Source: an uncultured Paracoccaceae bacterium (GTDB taxonomy: Bacteria > Pseudomonadota > Alphaproteobacteria > Rhodobacterales > Rhodobacteraceae). Taken from it: a DNA stretch of 64,000 nucleotides. Under the pieces are notes generated by a model. That model was not told where the DNA came from. It searched no databases and worked only from the letters and a program-made list of their open reading frames with translations. The translations under genes and the position numbers were made by a program. The stretch lies in NCBI GenBank assembly GCA_947503925.1, contig CANNFQ010000005.1:1-64000 (forward strand), written 5' to 3'. Below, piece after piece: positions 27,908-35,597 of this stretch (positions are counted from its first letter, which is position 1; every line of letters begins with the position of its first letter).

Positions 27908-28852
27908 TCACCGTTCTTCACGGTAGTATGGTATGCCGAGCGCCGCGGGTCTCTTCGTGCGCTTGCCACGTGTCGCGAACCAAACGGGGATCAGCATGAT
28001 GATCAGCGTCGCAAGATACGGCAAAGCTGACAAAAATGCCGATGGAATGTTCCATCCCCATGTCTGGGCGGTGAAACCGAATGCTGAAATCAGACCAAAG
28101 AAGAATGCCGCTACGACCACGCGAATAGGTCGGTATCCGGCGAAGATGACCAAGGCGATCGCGATCCAGCCCCGCCCACCAGTGATGCCATCAGACCACG
28201 ACGGAACAAAAACCAGGGTCAGGTAAGCACCGGCGCAAGCCGACATCACGCATCCAAAAGTCACACAAGCAATTCGGATCGGGATCACGGCTATTCCCGT
28301 GGCGTCTGCCGCACCTGGATTTTCTCCGATTGCAAGAATGCTCAACCCAAATCGCGTGCGAAAAAGGGTGAAGTGCAGCGCGATGGGCAGCACAAAGAAT
28401 GCCAGATAGATCGGTAGGTGATGATTGAAAAGTGCCTCACCCAGAAATGGAATATCGCCAAGAACAGGCAGTGATATCTTGTCAAAAGACGCGACCGCTG
28501 GCTTGCCAGCGTAGGATGTACCAACCCATGTTGCCAGGCCGGTTCCAAGGAACGTAAAGGCCAAGCCACTTACAACCTGGTTCACCCGAAAAATCACAGT
28601 GGTAAGCGCAAACAACAGCCCCATCACAAGGCCGATCCCGATGGCCGCCATTGTTCCCAGAAGCAGACTACCTGTGGCAGCCACCGCCGCAATCGCCGCG
28701 ATCCCACCTAGCGCCATAAAGCCTTCAATCCCTAGATTGAAAACACCAGCGCGTTGGCCCACAGTTTCGCCCAATCCAGCAAAGGCCAAAACACCACCCG
28801 CAAGAAAGGCCGAGGATATAAGACCGGTGAGAATAGTGAGCAGATCCATCAT
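27908..28852 (-). CDS. BMP-type ABC transporter permease (NupQ-like)
   Basis: A 314-residue inner-membrane permease of the BPD_transp_2 family, with about nine hydrophobic segments. Typical strings are RAGVFNLGIEGFMALGG near 35-50 and FAGYRPIRVVVAAFFFG near 240. It resembles NupQ of the guanosine transporter and other purine or nucleoside importers using BMP-family binding proteins. Start at 28852, overlapping the NupP-like stop by 4 bases (ATGA). Part of the bmpA/nupO/nupP/nupQ run. Confidence 0.9.
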   Translation of the reverse strand: MMDLLTILTGLISSAFLAGGVLAFAGLGETVGQRAGVFNLGIEGFMALGGIAAIAAVAATGSLLLGTMAAIGIGLVMGLLFALTTVIFRVNQVVSGLAFTFLGTGLATWVGTSYAGKPAVASFDKISLPVLGDIPFLGEALFNHHLPIYLAFFVLPIALHFTLFRTRFGLSILAIGENPGAADATGIAVIPIRIACVTFGCVMSACAGAYLTLVFVPSWSDGITGGRGWIAIALVIFAGYRPIRVVVAAFFFGLISAFGFTAQTWGWNIPSAFLSALPYLATLIIMLIPVWFATRGKRTKRPAALGIPYYREER

Positions 28853-29916
28853 GTCGTCCTCGTCTGGCTGGCTGTTTCTACGCGGACAAGACGGAACCCG
28901 GCTGCGACTTGTGCGATGCCAACAAGCAGCAACAGCCACCCCGTCAGAGCGATAACCGCGTGCAACGACAGTCCATGTGTTTCGAAAATAATTCCGGCGT
29001 TTAAGAGAATTGCCATCAGCACAGCTGCGATGATGATCCCGAAATGCGACCCCGCCGCGAGTGCCGCAATCACGATGCCGAGGTAGCCAAACTGGCTTGA
29101 TATGCCGACCTGCAGGCGGCTGACGGTGCCGCTCACTTCAAGCACGCCAGCAAACCCCGCGATTGCACCAGATAGCAGCATCGTGGTCATGATGCGTCGG
29201 CTTGATGGAATGCCCGCGTATTTAGCGGAATTCGCGTTCGCACCGACATAAGTGGTCTCGTACCCCCACACGGTCTTGTTAAAGAGAACCCAGCTAAAGC
29301 ATATGACGGCGAGTACGAAGAAGATCCCGATGTTCCAAATTCCGAACCACTCTGGAAGTGCATATTGAATTTTCAACGATGATGCGGTGATTGTTTCCTT
29401 GGGGTCGCGCCATGGCCCTGAAGCGAAGTAGCCTACCCAAAGGATTGCGATGAAGTTCATCAACAGCGTTGTGATGATTTCATCAACATTTGCCTTGGCT
29501 TTTGCGTAAGCGGGCAAAGCGATCCATAAAGCACCCATCGCAGACCCTGCGACAAACATAACCGCCATTATCACCAGCGCGGGCCCTTCATAATAGATGC
29601 CAACACCAGCAGCGGCCCAGGCACCCATATAGAACTGCCCTTCGCCGCCAATATTCCAAAGGTTGACCCGCATCGCCACCATCGCGGCAAGACCCGTCAA
29701 CAAAAGCGGCGTTACCAAAGTGCCCAGATCTTGCAACCCGAATGATGTGCCAAGCGTATAGCTGAGGGCCTGAACAACCATTGCTGCAGGGCTAAACCCA
29801 ACTATTTTCAGGGTAGCGCCCGCCACAAACAAGCCAAAGATTACAGCAGCAAGGCGAAACATCAGTCCGCGCATTTTGGGCACTGATTTTAGTTTTTCAA
29901 TTCTCCAGCCCGTGAC
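28849..29916 (-). CDS. BMP-type ABC transporter permease (NupP-like)
   Basis: A 355-residue permease pairing with the NupQ-like protein. It has about ten hydrophobic segments and the family string MRVNLWNIGGEGQFYMGAW near 95. I use the ATG at 29916, which follows the ATPase stop by a few bases and has GAGG upstream; an earlier start overlapping the ATPase end is possible. Together with the ATPase and the binding protein it forms a full ABC importer, predicted for a purine nucleoside or base. Confidence 0.9.
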   Translation of the reverse strand, partial: VTGWRIEKLKSVPKMRGLMFRLAAVIFGLFVAGATLKIVGFSPAAMVVQALSYTLGTSFGLQDLGTLVTPLLLTGLAAMVAMRVNLWNIGGEGQFYMGAWAAAGVGIYYEGPALVIMAVMFVAGSAMGALWIALPAYAKAKANVDEIITTLLMNFIAILWVGYFASGPWRDPKETITASSLKIQYALPEWFGIWNIGIFFVLAVICFSWVLFNKTVWGYETTYVGANANSAKYAGIPSSRRIMTTMLLSGAIAGFAGVLEVSGTVSRLQVGISSQFGYLGIVIAALAAGSHFGIIIAAVLMAILLNAGIIFETHGLSLHAVIALTGWLLLLVGIAQVAAGFRLVRVETASQTRTT

Positions 29917-29920
29917 CATT

Positions 29921-31456
29921 TCAGTTCTTAACCTCAACTTTTTCTCCGCCCATCATCAAGCCGATGCGCTCAAGCGTGGCGTCTTCGACATCTAATGTGC
30001 CGACGATGCGACCGTGGTTCAGAACCGCGATCCGGTCCGACAATTCCAGTAGCTCATCCAATTCTTCGGAGACGAGGATCACCGCTGCCCCTGCATTTCT
30101 TCTTTCCATGATCATCGCGCGAAGACGCTCGACAGCGCCAACATCAAGCCCGCGCATAGGGTAGACGGCGATCAGCAACTGATCGGCAATCTGGCATTCG
30201 CGCTTGGCGATCAGTCGCTGCTGGTTGCCACCGGAAAGATTTCGCAGCGGCACATGGACATCAGGCGTGCTGACCTCTGCTTCTGCGACCATTTGCTCGG
30301 CCAAGGCAACCGCGGCGCCCTCATGATACCAAATCCCCGAAGACACTGGTTCTTCCCTGTAGACGCGGAGAACTGCATTTGCAGACACCGGAAGATCACC
30401 GGCAAAGCCGCTTTTTAGGCGGTCTTCGGGGATATGCCCGACGCCAAGTTCGGCAACATCGTCAGCACCCAGTTTCGCAATATCATGCGCGTTGATCTTG
30501 ACCTTGCCCGCCGTCACAGGCCGGACACCGGCGATAACTTCGGACAATGAACGCTGGCCATTTCCGGCAACGCCGGCGACACCCAAAATCTCGAATGCGC
30601 TGATCGACAAATTCACGTTTGTCAGTGCGGCCGCCCCACTTTCGTGGACAGCCGATACGTCTTCCAACCGCAGTACTTCGTGGCGCTCGGCATCACTTGC
30701 GTGATGGCGATCCATTCGCTCAAACAACACGTCACGGCCGACCATTAGGTTTGCGAGGCTTTGTGTTGTCATGTCCTTGGATGCGTGCGTGGCGACGACT
30801 TTTCCGCCGCGCAGAACTGTCACGCGGTCCGAGATATCGAGAACTTCGTCGAGCTTGTGGCTAATGAAGATGATCGTTCGCCCAGAGGCCTTAAGCGCGC
30901 GCAGCACTTTAAACAGGCTCTCGACTTCTGGTGGGGTCAGAACCGCGGTCGGCTCATCGACGATCAGCACCTGGGTTCCACGCGCGAGAACCCGCAGAAT
31001 TTCGACCCGCTGTTGGGCACCAGCTGACAACTCGTCAATGTATGCCTCGGGGTTGATGCTCAGGCCAAATTCTTCGGCGATCTCATTGGCACTTTGATTG
31101 AGTTGCGCATGCGAGATCCAAGCAGGTGTCTTCGACCATCCCATGTGCAAATTCTGGGCGACGGTAAATGCTTTCACCAGCTTGAAATGCTGGTGAACCA
31201 TGCCGATGCCTGCATCAATAGCGTCCGCAGCTTTGTTAAACTCGACTTTCTTACCATCGACGAAAACCTCACCACCGTTCTGGCGATAGATACCAGTGAG
31301 GACATTCATGAGCGTCGACTTACCGGCCCCGTTCTCGCCCAAAAGGGCGTGAATTTCACCTTTGTGAAAGTCGATGCTGACGTCGGCGTTTGCAATGACA
31401 CCCGGAAACGTCTTTGTGACACCGCGCATAGACACTGTGGACTCCGCATTTGACAC
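29921..31456 (-). CDS. BMP-type ABC transporter ATP-binding protein (NupO-like)
   Basis: A 511-residue protein with two fused ATPase domains, as in the sugar and nucleoside importers. The first half has Walker A GENGAGKST (about 40-48), signature LSAGAQQRVEI and Walker B VLIVDEPTA. The second half has the usual degenerate P-loop (GVAGNGQRSL) and signature LSGGNQQRL; its Walker B-like stretch reads LLIAVYPMRGLDVGA, where relatives have a Gln-Pro-Thr, a small deviation. It follows the binding-protein gene after a hairpin and precedes the permease genes by 4 bases. Confidence 0.92.
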   Translation of the reverse strand: MSNAESTVSMRGVTKTFPGVIANADVSIDFHKGEIHALLGENGAGKSTLMNVLTGIYRQNGGEVFVDGKKVEFNKAADAIDAGIGMVHQHFKLVKAFTVAQNLHMGWSKTPAWISHAQLNQSANEIAEEFGLSINPEAYIDELSAGAQQRVEILRVLARGTQVLIVDEPTAVLTPPEVESLFKVLRALKASGRTIIFISHKLDEVLDISDRVTVLRGGKVVATHASKDMTTQSLANLMVGRDVLFERMDRHHASDAERHEVLRLEDVSAVHESGAAALTNVNLSISAFEILGVAGVAGNGQRSLSEVIAGVRPVTAGKVKINAHDIAKLGADDVAELGVGHIPEDRLKSGFAGDLPVSANAVLRVYREEPVSSGIWYHEGAAVALAEQMVAEAEVSTPDVHVPLRNLSGGNQQRLIAKRECQIADQLLIAVYPMRGLDVGAVERLRAMIMERRNAGAAVILVSEELDELLELSDRIAVLNHGRIVGTLDVEDATLERIGLMMGGEKVEVKN

Positions 31457-31489
31457 GGCAGCACCTCGTTAATTTGTGAGTTTTCAAGA

Positions 31490-31514
31490 TGGGGCGAGAC
31501 CAAATCCCGCCCCA
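31490..31514 (-). terminator. Intercistronic hairpin after the binding-protein gene
   Basis: TGGGGCG and CGCCCCA form a 7-bp GC-rich stem, extended by one more pair past a mismatch, 21 bases after the bmpA-like stop and before the ATPase gene. Such hairpins after a binding-protein gene usually protect its mRNA so that it is made in excess over the permease parts. Confidence 0.5.
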
Positions 31515-31534
31515 ACATCCTGGCTGATCAGCGG

Positions 31535-32644
31535 TTATGAACTCGCGGTCACGCCCTCAAGCAGCCATGGCCACGCATAAAGAACGTCTTCGCCAAGCGT
31601 TTCACCTGCGGCGACCTGTTCATTGCCCTTGTTGTCAGACATCGGGCCAACAAATGGCGACGTGCCTGCCAACATCTCGGCGCGTTTGGCATCAACAGCA
31701 TCGCGCACGTCTTGGGGTACGTTCTGGCCCCATTCATCGCGATCAACGCCAGCTCCCATGGGCAGAAGATCCAGTCCACCCCCGGTCCAAGTCCCCGCAA
31801 CGCGTTTGGAAACCTGATCGACGTAGTAATCGTTCCAGTCCAAGACAACAGAGCTGACATAAGCGTTCGGGCCATACTGGCGAATGTCGGTGTTCCACAT
31901 CGCAGCCCAAATCCCGGCTTCTTCGGCAACCTGCAGATATGCTGCTTCGTCCATGATGCCGAACAGGAAGTCACATTCGCTGTTCACCAGTGCGCGCCCA
32001 GCCTGGCTTGCACCTTGCGGATCAAACCAAGAGTTGATGTAGACGACATTGGTCTCAACATCGGGGTTCACAGACCGCGCCCCAAGGTGGAACGAGTTGA
32101 TCGAAGATTGCACGGCAGGCGTTGGGTACGACCCGACATAGCCAAGCTTGTTGGACTTGGTCATCATGCCAGCGGCCATCCCGATCAAATAACTTGGGTC
32201 CCAGTGCTTGGGGTAATAGGCGCGCTTGTTCGGTGTGGTCTCGTAGGACGCACACTCCAGGAATGCGATGTCAGGATTGCCATCAATCAACGGGTTGGAC
32301 AGGTCGCCATAGTCGGTCGTCAAAATGATCATGTCAGACTGTTGCGCCACGAATTGGCGGATTGTGCGGCTACCGTTGGCTGAAAACGGGATGCTCTCCA
32401 CTTCAAGATAGTTCGCATTGGGGTATGCCGCTTCAACAGCCTGACGGCCAAGGTGATGCGTCCAAGTCCAACCTTCATCGGTTTTCGGTCCGACGTGGCC
32501 AAAGGCGATGGTCATGTTGTCGGTGTCCAATGCCTCGGAAAGCCCCGCCGCGAAAGACACGCTGGGTGACAATGCGACCGTACCGGCTGCGGCGACTGTC
32601 GATCGCAACATCTGGCGGCGCGAGAAAAGATAACTTGGTTTCAT
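31535..32644 (-). CDS. BMP-family (PnrA/BmpA-like) substrate-binding protein
   Basis: A 369-residue periplasmic binding protein of the basic membrane protein family, whose characterised members bind purine nucleosides. The N-terminus is a Tat-like signal (SRRQMLRSTVAAAG... ending near AAG). The mature part opens with MTIAFGHVGPKTDEGWTWTHH, the family ligand-loop region with an aromatic Trp pair, and has LGYVGSYPTPAVQSSINSF in the hinge. AGGA lies upstream of the ATG at 32644; the longer frame overlaps the deaminase gene and was rejected. It follows the deaminase by 34 bases. The ligand is predicted to be a purine derivative. Confidence 0.9.
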   Translation of the reverse strand: MKPSYLFSRRQMLRSTVAAAGTVALSPSVSFAAGLSEALDTDNMTIAFGHVGPKTDEGWTWTHHLGRQAVEAAYPNANYLEVESIPFSANGSRTIRQFVAQQSDMIILTTDYGDLSNPLIDGNPDIAFLECASYETTPNKRAYYPKHWDPSYLIGMAAGMMTKSNKLGYVGSYPTPAVQSSINSFHLGARSVNPDVETNVVYINSWFDPQGASQAGRALVNSECDFLFGIMDEAAYLQVAEEAGIWAAMWNTDIRQYGPNAYVSSVVLDWNDYYVDQVSKRVAGTWTGGGLDLLPMGAGVDRDEWGQNVPQDVRDAVDAKRAEMLAGTSPFVGPMSDNKGNEQVAAGETLGEDVLYAWPWLLEGVTASS

Positions 32645-32678
32645 GTTTTTTCCATTCCTGTTGGGTGAGAGGAAGCTC

Positions 32679-33719
32679 TTACTGTCGTTGCAGTTCAGCG
32701 ACGATCGTATCGATTTCCGGCGTCCATTCGGCACGCCATTGCCGTTTGTCCGTATCGTCTGCCCACGAATGATCAATCGTGGCCAGAACAGAGGCGCGAA
32801 TGTCTTGGGCACTGAACCCCAGATCATCCATCGCAACGACAAATTCAGTGTTCAGGTCGGTGCGGAACATTGGCGGGTCGTCCGAATTGATCGACACAAC
32901 CAACCCGCTTTCTTTCATCACACGGATCGGATGATCCGGCGCTGTCAGGTCGCGGTGTTCCGTGGTGTATTTCGTGGTGGATGGGCAGCAGGTAAACATG
33001 ATGCCCATATCGCGACACCGTGTGACCAGCTCAGGATCATCTACAATGTTGTATCCATGATCGATGCGATCCACATGCAGGGCGTCAATCGACCCTGCAA
33101 CAAAGGCAGCGGGCCCCGCTTCCCCGGCATGGGCCGACAGTCGCAGCCCCTCCTTGCGGGCCCGTGCAAAAACACCTGTATAAAGCTCGGGCGGGAACGG
33201 CGCTTCGAAGTAGTCCAACCCCAAGCCGATCAAATCATCGGCGCGGTTCGCGAGAACTTCATCCAGGTATTCTTCGCCCGCATCCGCACCTTGCTGTCGG
33301 TTCATTCCAGGAATAATGGCAGAGCGGATGCCAAAATCTGTCAGAGCATCACGCATTCCTGCACGAATGCCCTCGAATTGACGCGCGAACGGTACGTTTT
33401 CATGCGCATGCGGGCTGATAAAAAACTCGACGTAACGCGCGCCACTTTTGGCAGCATCTTCAAGCATTTCATAACAAATGCGGCGAAAGTCATCGACCTC
33501 TACGACACTCTGTGAGATAGCGGAATAGACCCCAAGAAACGCGTCAAGATCGCTATAAGAGTACAGATCTTCAGGCGCGTTACAGGGTGGCAGAGCAACA
33601 CCATTCTTCTTGGCAAGCTCCATCGCGGTTCCGGGCTGAATCGATCCCTCAAGGTGGATGTGCAGCTCGATTTTTGGCAACTTGCGCAGAAGCGCGGCTT
33701 TGTCGGCAGGGGTCTTCAT
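32679..33719 (-). CDS. Adenosine/adenine deaminase family protein
   Basis: A zinc hydrolase of 346 residues that removes the amino group from adenosine, adenine or a related aminopurine. Zinc ligands H20 and H22 lie in ELHIHLEGS; SAHAGEAGP carries the ligand His and the catalytic Glu; SINSDDPPMF carries the Asp pair. The AGEAGP form is closer to the adenine-deaminase branch (AGEEGP) than to classical adenosine deaminase (AGEV), but this is by eye. AGGAG lies 9 bases before ATG 33719. It follows the GntR gene by 17 bases and precedes the purine transporter, so it probably acts on the imported compound or its demethylated product. Confidence 0.92.
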   Translation of the reverse strand: MKTPADKAALLRKLPKIELHIHLEGSIQPGTAMELAKKNGVALPPCNAPEDLYSYSDLDAFLGVYSAISQSVVEVDDFRRICYEMLEDAAKSGARYVEFFISPHAHENVPFARQFEGIRAGMRDALTDFGIRSAIIPGMNRQQGADAGEEYLDEVLANRADDLIGLGLDYFEAPFPPELYTGVFARARKEGLRLSAHAGEAGPAAFVAGSIDALHVDRIDHGYNIVDDPELVTRCRDMGIMFTCCPSTTKYTTEHRDLTAPDHPIRVMKESGLVVSINSDDPPMFRTDLNTEFVVAMDDLGFSAQDIRASVLATIDHSWADDTDKRQWRAEWTPEIDTIVAELQRQ

Positions 33720-33736
33720 CGTTTGCACGCTCCTGT

Positions 33737-34432
33737 CTAGGCTGATTGTTGATCTGGTTCGATGAAAGGCATCAGTGCTTCGGTTAACGTCAGCGTTTGT
33801 TCTCGCACTTCGTCGTAATTGAAACTGCGTGCGACCAGGCTGTTATGGGTTCTCAGGCATCGCTTGACGGCTGCAACCTCGCCGCGCTCAATCAAATCCA
33901 TGATCTGTTCGTGATCGGCGGCGAAACCACACGTGTCAGATTCACTGTTGTACAAGCTCGACAGAAGCGCCGCTTTCCGCGTCAGCCGTATGTGAAAATC
34001 CTCGATGGTGCGATTCCGCCCAAGCCGAACCAAGAGCGAATGAAAATCACGCCCCAGATCGTCCGCCAAATCCTGGTTGCCATCCTCCAGCGCCTTCTTT
34101 TGGCGCTCATTCAAGTGGCGAAGCTCCCCCAGCCGCGCCGCTGCGCCACGCTCAATCAAGCTTTCGGCGACGGCGATCTCAACCATCGTCAATGCTTCGT
34201 AAATTTCCAATGCCTCCCCCAGGCTAGGGGAGGCCACATAGGCACCTTTGTGATGCTGAAGGTTAACCAATCCAGCATCCGCGAGTTCGATCACCGCTTG
34301 CCGAACAATCACCCGGCTTGAGCCGAACACGTCCGCCATTTCACGCTCACCCAGCTTTGTACCAGGGAGCAACCGGCGCCCCAAGATTGCCTTGGTGACA
34401 ACCGACACGATCCGACTAGCTTTGTTTTTCAT
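33737..34432 (-). CDS. GntR-family regulator (FadR/FCD subfamily)
   Basis: A 231-residue repressor-type protein. Residues 1-70 form the winged helix (LGEREMADVFGSSRVIVRQAV), and 80-215 the FCD effector domain with its metal-binding Asp and His residues (DFHSLLV, HEQIMDL, LRTHNS). GGAG lies 9 bases before the ATG. It heads the deaminase/transporter operon and is divergent from the three-gene oxygenase operon, so it most likely controls both in response to the pathway substrate. A dyad in the shared 251-base gap is a candidate site. Confidence 0.92.
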   Translation of the reverse strand: MKNKASRIVSVVTKAILGRRLLPGTKLGEREMADVFGSSRVIVRQAVIELADAGLVNLQHHKGAYVASPSLGEALEIYEALTMVEIAVAESLIERGAAARLGELRHLNERQKKALEDGNQDLADDLGRDFHSLLVRLGRNRTIEDFHIRLTRKAALLSSLYNSESDTCGFAADHEQIMDLIERGEVAAVKRCLRTHNSLVARSFNYDEVREQTLTLTEALMPFIEPDQQSA

Positions 34433-34567
34433 CAGCCATTTCTCCTATGAGTCTACACCGATGACATTAGGTCGATTCGAATGATTGATCCTTGATAACA
34501 CCAAAATGACTGCATGATTTTGAATATTTTGCTACAAGACCTATATTTCGCATACATAATTTTCCAC

Positions 34568-34597
34568 ATTGACTAACAATCTGTCAATCTAAATAGT
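34568..34597 (+). promoter_or_regulatory. Candidate promoter with overlapping operator for the oxygenase operon
   Basis: ATTGAC and GTCAAT form a perfect dyad with a 9-base spacer (34568-34588). TTGACT within it can serve as a -35 element, with AATAGT 17 bases later as a -10. A regulator bound to the dyad would block RNA polymerase, as expected for a GntR repressor. Sequence symmetry is seen; binding is inference. Confidence 0.45.
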
Positions 34598-34683
34598 CAT
34601 ATGAGCTTTATCTCTTCGCGGCCACACCCGGAGCGCAGCTGAAGTTTAGCTGTTAAATTAGGAACTTGAGGGAGGAACACCGA

Positions 34684-35580
34684 GTGTTACAGAACGTGAA
34701 TCCGACAGACCCAGTTGTCTATAATCTCTGGCACGTCATCACAGCGGTTGATGATCTGACACCAGGTGTTCCCCAAGAAACTGCCCTTCTGGGTGAGCCA
34801 CTTTGCTTTGTCCTGAGCGAGTCTGGTGAACCAATTGTCTGGAAGGGCAAGATCGCGGACCAAACATCCGAAGACAAGAATGCGAGAGTCCGGGCACAAC
34901 TCAAGTACGGGTATATCTGGGTGGTCTTAGGAGAACCGGAGTTCGAAATTTTTGACATCCCGGAATATGTCGAAGACGGCCGCCGCAATATGAATGCCAT
35001 CTCAGTTGGCCTGAATACCTCTGCGCCGCGCGTTGTAGAGAACTTCCTCGACATGGCACATTTCCCGTTCGTTCACACAGACCTTCTTGGCGAGGAACCG
35101 CACACCGAAGTCTCTGAATACGATGTCGATTATAACCCCGAAGAGCGTGAGATCTGGGCTACGAACTGTTGGTTTTACCAGCCCAAGGCGTCGGCCGCCT
35201 CCGAAGAGGGGGTGTTGGCAGAATACAAATATCGGGTCCCACACCCGTTTTGCGCAATTCTCTATAAAACCAGCCCCGACGACGACACCCGGTTGGACGC
35301 AATCGCTGTACTCGTGCAGCCATTGGACGAAACGCGTGTCAGAGCGCATCTGTTGTTGAGCGTCATTGATCACCAGAATGAACTCGACAAGCACATCCGG
35401 CTTTTTCAGCAGACCATTCTTGGACAGGACAAGCCGATTTTGGAAAACCAAATGCCGCGTCGTTTACCGCTTAATCCTCGCGCGGAAACTCCGATCAGGG
35501 CTGACAAGGTTTCGATCATGTACCGCAGGTGGTTGCGCGAACTTGATCTGCATTATGGCGTCATCCGCGAAGTTGCTTGA
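34684..35580 (+). CDS. Rieske-oxygenase catalytic subunit lacking the Rieske cluster (NdmC-like)
   Basis: A 298-residue protein of the aromatic ring-hydroxylating oxygenase alpha-subunit family. The mononuclear iron site is intact: D123-x2-H126-x4-H131 in NFLDMAHFPFVH, and the third ligand D249 in GQDKPILENQMP. The N-terminus keeps the edges of the Rieske fold (LLGEPLCFVL... then YGYIWVVLGEPEF) but the segment with CxH and CxxH is missing. This is the arrangement of NdmC, the caffeine-pathway N7-demethylase subunit, which borrows the Rieske domain of its reductase NdmD. The start is GTG 34684, with GGAGG 8 bases upstream. First gene of a three-gene operon. Substrate inferred as an N-methylpurine. 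Confidence 0.85.
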   Translation: MLQNVNPTDPVVYNLWHVITAVDDLTPGVPQETALLGEPLCFVLSESGEPIVWKGKIADQTSEDKNARVRAQLKYGYIWVVLGEPEFEIFDIPEYVEDGRRNMNAISVGLNTSAPRVVENFLDMAHFPFVHTDLLGEEPHTEVSEYDVDYNPEEREIWATNCWFYQPKASAASEEGVLAEYKYRVPHPFCAILYKTSPDDDTRLDAIAVLVQPLDETRVRAHLLLSVIDHQNELDKHIRLFQQTILGQDKPILENQMPRRLPLNPRAETPIRADKVSIMYRRWLRELDLHYGVIREVA

Positions 35581-35597
35581 TTCCGAAGGATACTGAA

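Noticed and set aside
32645..32842. N-terminal extension of the BMP binding protein
   Set aside because: It would place 66 residues before the Tat signal peptide and overlap the deaminase gene; the ATG at 32644 has a good ribosome site.
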